Assembly: GCA_002350445.1 (NCBI GenBank)
Contig: DEEV01000033.1
Location: forward strand, 29,782-36,589
Reading direction: 5' to 3'
DNA: 6,808 bases
From: Treponema sp. UBA2869
GTDB taxonomy: Bacteria; Spirochaetota; Spirochaetia; Treponematales; Treponemataceae
Shown piece by piece: positions 1-5,237 of this stretch (position 1 is the stretch's first letter; each line of letters begins with the position of its first letter). The notes under the pieces are model-generated. The model was given only the letters and a program-made list of their open reading frames with translations. It was not told where the DNA came from and did not search any database. The translations under genes and the position numbers were made by a program.

Positions 1-33
1 ATTTTTATTAGTATAGAAGGGAGAGGTATAATT

Positions 34-717
34 ATGAAGGTATTTATTTTCTGTAGGTTTGGAAAAAAGCTTTTAGCTTTGATTGCGGCAGCTTTTATTG
101 TAATGCCGCTTTGCTTCGCGCAGGAAGAAAAAAAATCATCGTGGAATTTCGATATTGGAGTTGGAGTTACAAGTTCATTTAAATTCTTAAATACAGGCAA
201 TAAAAACTCCAATGGAAATTCGTACCAGCTTGATGCATTTTGCAGGGGCTATTTTGACAACGGCTTTTCTTTGTTTGCAGAAGGTTCGGTTGGTGTTTAT
301 GTTTCTTCCGGTTTAAAACTTGGAGATTCTGCCGGGTTGTTTTTTAATCCTTTGTTTTTATTTGGAGCCGGCTATGATTTTCTTAATAAAAATCAAAAAA
401 ACAACCTTGTGCTGTCTGCGGTAATCGGACTTGATTTTATTTGTTATGACGATGAAAAATCTGCCGGGCTGGAAACTTATAAATACGAAAATTTCATCAC
501 AAATTTTGTGTGGGGTGCAGATTTACTTTACTGCCATTCATTTAAGAACGGCGTAAGTTTTTATGCGGGCTGCAACGTGCTTTTTGGTGTGGGAGTTCTT
601 ACAATTCGGGGAACAAAAACCGACAGGTTTGGAACCGAATCAACTCTTTCAACCGATTATGATTCGGTAAGTCAGTTTTCGTTTCAGCCGAAACTTGGAT
701 TTTTATACAGGTTTTAA
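34..717 (+). CDS. Secreted, probable outer-membrane beta-barrel protein, function unknown
   Basis: A 227-residue protein with a clear Sec signal peptide: basic start (K2, R8, K11, K12), hydrophobic core at about residues 13-26, and a likely signal peptidase I cut after A29 (LCFA|QEE). The mature part (about 198 residues) is rich in Gly, Phe, Tyr and alternating hydrophobic/polar stretches, for example around residues 37-50, 74-93, 103-115, 125-137 and 170-192. It ends in Phe (GFLYRF), as many outer-membrane barrels do. I infer a small barrel of about eight strands; no specific family is recognised. C27 lies in the signal region, but the residues before it (MPL) do not make a good lipobox, so a lipoprotein is less likely. 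The start is supported by a purine-rich Shine-Dalgarno (AAGGGAGAGG, 17-26), seven bases before the ATG. The next gene, on the same strand, starts about 140 bases downstream. Confidence 0.8.
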   Translation: MKVFIFCRFGKKLLALIAAAFIVMPLCFAQEEKKSSWNFDIGVGVTSSFKFLNTGNKNSNGNSYQLDAFCRGYFDNGFSLFAEGSVGVYVSSGLKLGDSAGLFFNPLFLFGAGYDFLNKNQKNNLVLSAVIGLDFICYDDEKSAGLETYKYENFITNFVWGADLLYCHSFKNGVSFYAGCNVLFGVGVLTIRGTKTDRFGTESTLSTDYDSVSQFSFQPKLGFLYRF

Positions 718-718
718 T

Positions 719-745
719 CTGTGCGACCGTTAACACGGAGTTTTT
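719..745 (+). repeat. Direct repeat, copy 1 (27 bp)
   Basis: It begins CTGTGCGACCG, ends in ACACGGAGTTTTT, and matches 829-855 at 26 of 27 positions (T at 730, C at 840). It starts two bases after the stop codon of the upstream gene. It carries a GGAG Shine-Dalgarno (737-740), eight bases before an ATG at 749. Confidence 0.9.
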
Positions 746-755
746 ATAATGGAGT

Positions 756-789
756 GTTCTAAAAATTACCTCCTTGTAATTTTTAGAAC
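756..789 (+). repeat. Perfect 14-bp inverted repeat with CTCCTT loop
   Basis: The arms are GTTCTAAAAATTAC (756-769) and its exact complement at 776-789, around the six-base loop CTCCTT (770-775). With the closing bases the apex reads ACCTCCTT, the same as the anti-Shine-Dalgarno stretch at the 3' end of bacterial 16S rRNA. No T-run follows, so it does not look like an intrinsic terminator. It sits between the two copies of the direct repeat and probably forms a hairpin in the transcript. Confidence 0.8.
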
Positions 790-790
790 T

Positions 791-815
791 GCAGTTTTGC
801 TAAAGTCAAAACTGC
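791..815 (+). repeat. 9-bp inverted repeat (second hairpin of the spacer)
   Basis: GCAGTTTTG (791-799) pairs with CAAAACTGC (807-815) around a seven-base loop, one base after the first hairpin. A third short stem follows: TCGCAC (820-825) can pair with GTGCGA (831-836), the start of the second direct-repeat copy. TGCGA (813-817) can alternatively pair with TCGCA (820-824). So the spacer is almost entirely made of mutually adjacent stems. Confidence 0.65.
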
Positions 816-828
816 GATTTCGCACATC

Positions 829-855
829 CTGTGCGACCGCTAACACGGAGTTTTT
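829..855 (+). repeat. Direct repeat, copy 2 (27 bp)
   Basis: Second copy of the unit at 719-745, 110 bases downstream, with one mismatch. Its GGAG (847-850) is the natural Shine-Dalgarno of the DinB-like gene, six bases before the ATG at 857. Both copies therefore contain a ribosome-binding site followed by an ATG, and the two ATGs are in the same reading frame. Confidence 0.9.
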
Positions 856-856
856 T

Positions 857-1387
857 ATGGAAGAAATAATCAGACAAATTAAAAATCAGCAGGAAATTAA
901 TTTTTTGAATGTTCGCGACCAGATCCTTATGGCCGATTTAGAAACTGTCCTGGACGGCGAAAATCATTCGCGCTACATCTTTCACTATCTTCATTCTCTG
1001 GACCGCTTTTTTATAAATCCTTGTGATTATGTTTACGAAGGAGAAAAGTTGTTTGGAATTCCTGAAGGCTTAAGCGCAATTGACCCAACCCGCCAGGGGT
1101 ATATCAACGATCCTTCAATTGTAATTTCAAAAAAGCAGCTTATGGATTACTTTGAATATGTTCACAAAAAAGTAGATGCATATTTTGAAACGCTTACGGC
1201 TTCGATGCTTTTGGAAATTCCGGAAGGTTGTGAATATTCGCGGCTTGAACTGATTCTGGCACAGTTCCGTCATTTAATGTGGCACGTGGGTCTTTCTAGC
1301 GGAATAACATTCAGTACAAAACACGAGTGGAATAAATTCACAGGACTAACAAAATTGAATGTAAAACTGTTCGGAACAAAACAATAG
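857..1387 (+). CDS. DinB/YfiT-like four-helix-bundle protein (putative metal-dependent)
   Basis: A 176-residue, mainly helical protein. Residues 36-52 (NHSRYIFHYLHSLDRFF) and 136-144 (QFRHLMWHV) resemble the first and last metal-binding helices of the DinB/YfiT superfamily. H43 or H46, plus H139 and H143 (an HxxxH pair), are the likely metal-binding triad. Superfamily members include thiol-dependent S-transferases, and many are of unknown reaction; I cannot name a substrate. Length fits the family (about 150-180). I chose the ATG at 857 because GGAG lies six bases upstream and the family-like sequence begins there. An in-frame ATG at 749, with its own GGAG, would add 36 residues encoded by the hairpin-rich repeat, which look non-protein-like. 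The gene may be co-transcribed with the barrel-like gene upstream, since no terminator is evident between them. Confidence 0.75.
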   Translation: MEEIIRQIKNQQEINFLNVRDQILMADLETVLDGENHSRYIFHYLHSLDRFFINPCDYVYEGEKLFGIPEGLSAIDPTRQGYINDPSIVISKKQLMDYFEYVHKKVDAYFETLTASMLLEIPEGCEYSRLELILAQFRHLMWHVGLSSGITFSTKHEWNKFTGLTKLNVKLFGTKQ

Positions 1388-1443
1388 ATGCATTTCATCG
1401 TTGAAAATATGCATCTTGTGTAAAATGCATTCTATTTATTTTG
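1383..1443 (+). terminator. Candidate intrinsic terminator after the DinB-like gene
   Basis: AATAGATGCATTT (1383-1395, overlapping the TAG stop) pairs with AAATGCATTCTATT (1423-1436) as 13 bp with a single bulged T at 1430, followed by the T-rich TATTTTG. The 27-base loop holds a third ATGCAT, so a competing hairpin can form: AGATGCAT (1386-1393) with ATGCATCT (1409-1416). The stem is AT-rich and the loop large, so termination strength is uncertain. Confidence 0.4.
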
Positions 1444-1759
1444 TTTATGTCTTAGAATTGTTTTTGCAGATGCCGCTAAGGTATTTTTAAGGGGGAATTT
1501 ATGAATAAAAAAACACAAAATGTTAAGGAAGTTTGTTCGTCAGTATGTATTGCAGACTGGTTTGTGGCAGCGCAATTTTCTTTTTTTATGGCTGCCATGA
1601 TGAATGTTGAGCAGAACGGAGGTGCAGAGCACAAGGTTTCTGCGACTACAGACTGCAAAACTTTTTTAACACAAGCCTGCTCTTTGTAAGCGGGTTCCGC
1701 GGGGCTGGCAAGGCTCTTTGCTAAACTTTAAAAAATCAATATAAACTGGATACACAAAA
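1388..1759. other. 372-base interval between the DinB-like gene and the MATE gene
   Basis: It holds the terminator candidate at its left end, a small ORF of doubtful status (1501-1689), and a GC-richer patch at about 1690-1717. An imperfect 8-bp stem (1674-1681 with 1689-1696, including G-T pairs) spans the end of the small ORF, and GCTCTTTG occurs twice (1679-1686, 1713-1720). No tRNA, riboswitch or clear promoter was recognised. Confidence 0.5.
1501..1689 (+). CDS. Small hypothetical protein (62 aa), doubtful
   Basis: Starts at ATG with a strong Shine-Dalgarno (GGGGGA, 1491-1496) four bases upstream, better than that of the MATE gene after it. The product is not recognised. It begins with a basic stretch (MNKKTQNVK), has a short hydrophobic segment (about residues 20-34, WFVAAQFSFFMAAMM), and contains four cysteines (C12, C16, C52, C60). 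There is no signal peptide in the usual position and no family motif. The opposite strand is also free of stops over most of the same stretch (1476-1658), which weakens the coding case. The inner inverted repeat TGGCAGC/GCTGCCA (1565-1571, 1591-1597) could mean the segment acts as an RNA or is a dispersed repeat. It could be a short membrane peptide, a remnant of a larger gene, or chance. Confidence 0.35.
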   Translation: MNKKTQNVKEVCSSVCIADWFVAAQFSFFMAAMMNVEQNGGAEHKVSATTDCKTFLTQACSL

Positions 1760-3094
1760 ATGAAAGATAATTATAAAGAATATTTTAAACGGCTGCTTAT
1801 TATTGCAGTTCCGTTAATTTTAGGAAACATCATAAATCAGCTTCAGATGCTTATTGACCGGGTTTTTCTGGGAAATGCAAATTCAATTTACATGAGCGTT
1901 CTGGGAAATGTAATTTTCCCGGTCTGGTGTACAATGTCGGTTTGTTATTCTATTGCTACAGGCGCTTCAATTTTAATAAGTCAGGCTGTTGGCTCTAAAA
2001 ACGATCAGGATATGGAAGAATATGCCGGCTCTCTTATGAAGTACAACAATATTATTCCGTTTATTCTGTTTTTTGTATGGTGCTTCTTTTCAAGACCAAT
2101 ATTTAAGCTTCTGGGCGTTTCAGAAGAACTGCTTCCACTTTGCGTAGAATATTCACGCTATTATTCACCTGTATTCCTTCTGGTTGGTTTTGGTTCAACA
2201 TTTATGGTAATTTTCCAGACGTCAAATCATACAAAACATCTGGCGTGGTCAAGTCTTATTCGTTCCGTGCTGAACATCTTTTTTGACTGGGTTTTAATTT
2301 CCGGAAATTTAGGTTTCCCTGCAATGGGCATAAAAGGTGCTGCAATTGGTACTACACTTGCAGAATATCTTGGCGGCATTTACCTTGTTGTGTCTTTCTT
2401 AAAAAGCCGTCATCTTAAGACTCGTCCAACCTGGCATGCAATTTTAGCTTCTAAGTTTAAAAGCTTTTTGCATTCTGCAAAACTTGGAATTAACACAGCA
2501 ATGGAAGACCTATTGTGGAACATTGGAAACCTTGTAATTATTCGTATTTTGAATTACATAAGTGTTATTGCGGCAGGAATTTACACAATTGTGTTTGGTG
2601 TAGAAGTTCTTGCAATTGTTGTTGTTGGAGCTTTAGGTCAGGGAACTTTAACTCTTACTTCCGAAGCTATCGGAAAACGCGATGTAAAGCAGTATAAGGG
2701 AGTGTGCATCTGCGCATATTCTATCTGCTTTGCGCTTGCAGTTTTAATGATGATTGCAGGCGTATTTATACCCGAACAGATTATTGCAATTTTTACAAAG
2801 GATAAAGAAATTATACAAACTTCGGCACCATTTCTTTTGCTGATTGGTATAAATCTTATTTCACGTGCCGGCAATATAATAGTAGGAAACGGAATTCGCG
2901 GTTTTGGCGATACAAAATGGATGCTTTTTACACAGATTTTTGGAACAATCTTTATAATTGCTGTTGCCAGTCTTTTTGTATTTGTATTCCATCTTGGTAT
3001 TACCGGCGTTTTCCTTGCCGTTATTGCCGATGAATTTGTGCGCTGCGTAATTAATACCGTAAAATTTACGCGCATCTGCAAAAAAATTGCTTAA
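1760..3094 (+). CDS. MATE-family efflux transporter (NorM/DinF type)
   Basis: A 444-residue polytopic inner-membrane protein with about 12 hydrophobic segments in two halves (roughly residues 12-215 and 240-435), the usual MATE length and fold. Family-like stretches include IAVPLILGNIINQLQ with D33 at the end of TM1, GASILISQAVGSKND (68-82), the FDWVLISG...GFPAMGIKGAAIGT region (175-198), and in the second half GQGTLTLTSEAIG (293-305) and GNGIRGFGDTKW (376-387). MATE proteins expel cationic drugs or metabolites using a sodium or proton gradient; substrate and coupling ion cannot be read from the sequence. The ATG at 1760 starts at the natural N-terminus of the family, but its Shine-Dalgarno is weak (CTGGA, 1746-1750). 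The gene stands alone, ending at a strong terminator. A 147-codon antisense open frame inside it is a shadow. Confidence 0.92.
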   Translation: MKDNYKEYFKRLLIIAVPLILGNIINQLQMLIDRVFLGNANSIYMSVLGNVIFPVWCTMSVCYSIATGASILISQAVGSKNDQDMEEYAGSLMKYNNIIPFILFFVWCFFSRPIFKLLGVSEELLPLCVEYSRYYSPVFLLVGFGSTFMVIFQTSNHTKHLAWSSLIRSVLNIFFDWVLISGNLGFPAMGIKGAAIGTTLAEYLGGIYLVVSFLKSRHLKTRPTWHAILASKFKSFLHSAKLGINTAMEDLLWNIGNLVIIRILNYISVIAAGIYTIVFGVEVLAIVVVGALGQGTLTLTSEAIGKRDVKQYKGVCICAYSICFALAVLMMIAGVFIPEQIIAIFTKDKEIIQTSAPFLLLIGINLISRAGNIIVGNGIRGFGDTKWMLFTQIFGTIFIIAVASLFVFVFHLGITGVFLAVIADEFVRCVINTVKFTRICKKIA

Positions 3095-3121
3095 ATAATC
3101 TGCACAAACGTACTTTTATAA

Positions 3122-3167
3122 CCATCATTTTACAATCATTCAGATTGTGGAATGATGGCTTTTGTTT
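3122..3167 (+). terminator. Rho-independent terminator of the MATE gene
   Basis: A 16-bp stem (3122-3137 with 3143-3158) around the loop ATTCA, followed by CTTTTGTTT. Two of the pairs (3130-3150, 3131-3149) are U-G in the rightward transcript; they would be A-C mismatches in the leftward one, so the hairpin is strongest for the MATE transcript. The tail touches the stop codon of the convergent gene (3166-3168). The hairpin may still help end the leftward operon, but that side lacks a good T-run. Confidence 0.85.
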
Positions 3168-3585
3168 AAAAATCGCGGGTCAGGGTAAAAATATTTTTTC
3201 CGTCCTTAAATTCGTAGACGGTTGTTGTCATGTATTTTTTTGTAAGAAAAATTCCAAGCCCGCCAATTTCGCGTTCTGAGGAATCAAGTGTAATGTCCGG
3301 GTCCGGTCTTTCAAGAGGGTTAAAAGGTTTGCCGGAATCAATAAAGGTAACGGTAAGTCTTGAAGGCTCTGTGCTTGTCTGGCAGATGATGGTTACATTG
3401 CCTGTCTGCGGCTTATAGGCATAATGAGAAATATTTACAAAAACTTCTTCAACAACAAGGTCAATTTGCAACAGTATCATTTCGTCGTTGCAGATTTGTT
3501 TCAGCTGATTTTTTACAAATTCCTGAGCCGCTTCCAGATTTTTATCCTGAGCTTCCAGTGTGATTTCTGATTTTTTCTCTGACAT
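3166..3585 (-). CDS. RsbW-like anti-sigma factor / serine-protein kinase (HATPase_c_2)
   Basis: A 139-residue GHKL-type ATPase of the RsbW/SpoIIAB class. The N box is at residues 46-57 (EEVFVNISHYAY, with E47 and N51), the G1 box at 82-90 (IDSGKPFNP, with D83 and G85), and the G2 box at 108-113 (GGLGIF). Family members bind ATP, hold a sigma factor or other partner, and phosphorylate a STAS-domain antagonist on Ser/Thr. Here neither partner is in the window. The preferred start is the ATG at 3585: the upstream phosphatase stop (TAA, 3589-3587) is one base before it and a GGGG Shine-Dalgarno lies five bases upstream, inside the phosphatase gene. That predicts translational coupling and matched amounts of the two enzymes. 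An in-frame TTG at 3603 would add six residues but lacks support. The family also includes regulators that are not anti-sigma factors. Confidence 0.88.
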   Translation of the reverse strand: MSEKKSEITLEAQDKNLEAAQEFVKNQLKQICNDEMILLQIDLVVEEVFVNISHYAYKPQTGNVTIICQTSTEPSRLTVTFIDSGKPFNPLERPDPDITLDSSEREIGGLGIFLTKKYMTTTVYEFKDGKNIFTLTRDF

Positions 3586-3586
3586 A

Positions 3587-5191
3587 TTAACCCCGCAACT
3601 CAAAACTCATCATTGTAATGTCGTCAAACTGCTCAGCTTCTCCCGTAAATGAATCAATATCAGAGCGGATTTTTTCCAGCGTTTGAGGTGCATCAAGATT
3701 TCTAGTTTTCTGTATTGTTTCTAAAAGCCTTTCATCGCCAAAAAGTTTTTCGCTTATATTGGTAGCTTCTGTAACTCCGTCGGTGTAGATAAAAAGTCTG
3801 TCTCCTTTTTGCAAGGTGGTTTTGTATTCTTTGTAGGAGATTGTGTCTAGTCCGCCAAGTACAAGATTTGGCTTTTCCTTAAGGAATGAAAATTTGTCTT
3901 CTGCTTTTTTATACAAAACCGGATACGGATGACCGGCGTTAACAAAACAAAGCTCGCCTGTGCTGAACGTAAAAATTCCGAGCCAGCATGTTGCAAAAAG
4001 TCCGGTGTCGTTTCCGAGGCACAGATTTTCATTTGTTTTTTCAAAAATTTCTTTTGGACTAAGCGAAAGTTTTGCATATACATCAAGAAGTTCCTTGCAT
4101 TTTGCCATAAACAGCGCCGCAGAAACTCCTTTGCCTGAAACATCACCAACAACTAAAAGAAGATTGTCGTTGTCCAGCATAATATAATTGTACAAATCAC
4201 CGCCAACTTCTTTTGCCGGCTTCATGGTTGCAAACAGATCAAAATCTCTTCGATCCGGGAACGGCGGATAACCTTTTGGAAGCATTTCCATCTGAATTTT
4301 TGCGGCAAGAGAAAGCTCTGTGCTTATGCGTTCTTTTTCTGCTGTTACCTTAGTCAGTTCTTCTATGTTGCGGCATACATCGTATTCCATCTGATGAATT
4401 GTATGGGCAAGCGTTCCAATTTCGTCCTTATTTGTAACAGAAAGAAGATTGTCGCTTGGATTTCCGCCGTAAGAAGCAAAATGATCGGCCTCACGCGTAA
4501 CAAGAACAACCGGTTTTATAAATTTTCCATTAAAATAGATTGTAAATAAGAATGTAAAAATCATTGCAAAGAAAAGTTCAACGCCGGTTACAAGCAGTGT
4601 AAATGAATGCCGTGCATCTACAAATTCCTGAATGCTTTTTTGAACTCCTATTACGGCAACAACTTTTCCGCTGGAATCTTTTACCGGAAGTTGGGCTGTA
4701 ATGTGAGAACCGCTTCGGGTTTTCATTGTGTGGCGTACAATTGTTTCTTCGTTTTCAAAAATACGTTTTGTAGAAGTGTTGTAATTTGGTTCGCAGTAAA
4801 TTTCTTCGTAGCCAAGCGGAAATTCTTTCCACTTTCCGCCTTTTTTTACCGGATTATAAATATATGTGATATGTGTATAATCTGGCGGAAGAACCGCTGA
4901 AACATAAAGAAGATTCAGTTCAAATTTATCTACAAAATCCTGCAGAATATGCAGTGTTGCGTTATATTTTTCGTCAGGCTGCTTTGAACTAAGATAGGTT
5001 GCAAAATCATCTGGAGAAAGGCATTCGCTCGCCGCCGCTCCAATTGCCCTTATACTTGAATCATACTGAATTCTGAAATGTCTCGAAAACGACCAGAGAC
5101 CTGCAAAAAAAACTATAGAACAGAGAATTATTCCTGAAGTGATGATTGTAATAAGAAGTTTCTTTGTAATAACAGGAACTCTTTTTTTCAT
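3587..5191 (-). CDS. Membrane sensor with HAMP and SpoIIE/RsbU-type PP2C serine phosphatase
   Basis: A 534-residue protein. TM1 is at about 10-33, an extracytoplasmic sensor region at about 34-197 (Cache-like; it includes PVKDSSGKVVAVIGVQ at 169-184), TM2 at about 198-220, HAMP at about 221-273, a helical linker with EKERISTELSLAAKIQMEMLP (285-305), and the phosphatase domain at about 310-532. Metal-ligand motifs of the SpoIIE family are intact: EVGGDLYN with D332, GDVSGKGVSAALFMA with D350, NAGHPYPVL (418-426), YTDGVTEA with D471, and QFDDITMM with D523/D524. The expected role is to remove phosphate from a STAS antagonist in response to an external signal, opposing the RsbW-like kinase encoded next. 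The ligand is unknown. The start ATG at 5191 has AGAGG ten bases upstream. The gene follows the HD-kinase gene by 46 bases. Confidence 0.92.
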   Translation of the reverse strand: MKKRVPVITKKLLITIITSGIILCSIVFFAGLWSFSRHFRIQYDSSIRAIGAAASECLSPDDFATYLSSKQPDEKYNATLHILQDFVDKFELNLLYVSAVLPPDYTHITYIYNPVKKGGKWKEFPLGYEEIYCEPNYNTSTKRIFENEETIVRHTMKTRSGSHITAQLPVKDSSGKVVAVIGVQKSIQEFVDARHSFTLLVTGVELFFAMIFTFLFTIYFNGKFIKPVVLVTREADHFASYGGNPSDNLLSVTNKDEIGTLAHTIHQMEYDVCRNIEELTKVTAEKERISTELSLAAKIQMEMLPKGYPPFPDRRDFDLFATMKPAKEVGGDLYNYIMLDNDNLLLVVGDVSGKGVSAALFMAKCKELLDVYAKLSLSPKEIFEKTNENLCLGNDTGLFATCWLGIFTFSTGELCFVNAGHPYPVLYKKAEDKFSFLKEKPNLVLGGLDTISYKEYKTTLQKGDRLFIYTDGVTEATNISEKLFGDERLLETIQKTRNLDAPQTLEKIRSDIDSFTGEAEQFDDITMMSFELRG

Positions 5192-5195
5192 AAGG

Positions 5196-5217
5196 CCAAA
5201 ACCTCTTTTTCTTTTGG
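5196..5217 (-). promoter_or_regulatory. Hairpin presenting the Shine-Dalgarno of the phosphatase gene
   Basis: In the leftward transcript CCAAAA and TTTTGG form a 6-bp stem around a ten-base loop, GAAAAAGAGG. The loop contains the only good ribosome-binding site (AGAGG) for the ATG at 5191. The stem is short and weak; it may tune translation or be chance. Confidence 0.35.
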
Positions 5218-5237
5218 AATTTTTTTATTATTGCACC

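Noticed and set aside
100..123. Lipobox around C27 of the barrel-like protein
   Set aside because: The residues before the cysteine (M-P-L) do not fit even a relaxed spirochaete lipobox, while a normal signal peptidase I site follows at A29.
719..855. CRISPR array
   Set aside because: Only two repeat copies, with a single 83-base palindromic interval and no cas genes.
749..856. N-terminal extension of the DinB-like protein from the ATG at 749
   Set aside because: The 36 extra residues are encoded by hairpin and repeat DNA and precede the family-like start at 857, which has a well-spaced GGAG. Kept as a finding, not as the annotated start.
1476..1658. 60-codon minus-strand ORF opposite the small ORF
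   Set aside because: No supported ribosome-binding site or family; the plus-strand ORF has the better start. Its openness is noted only as a reason to doubt coding on either strand.
1720..1745. TTGCTA/TATAAA promoter-like pair before the MATE gene
   Set aside because: It would start transcription only about eight bases before the ATG, leaving out the only ribosome-binding candidate (1746-1750), and the region is AT-rich enough for chance matches.
2638..3081. 147-codon open frame on the minus strand inside the MATE gene
   Set aside because: It lies wholly antisense to a well-conserved transporter, its product is low in recognisable structure, and it has no neighbours suggesting expression.
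3586..3603. TTG start for the RsbW-like gene, adding MSCGVN
   Set aside because: The ATG at 3585 has a good GGGG site and lies just after the phosphatase stop; the TTG would overlap that gene with no better signal.
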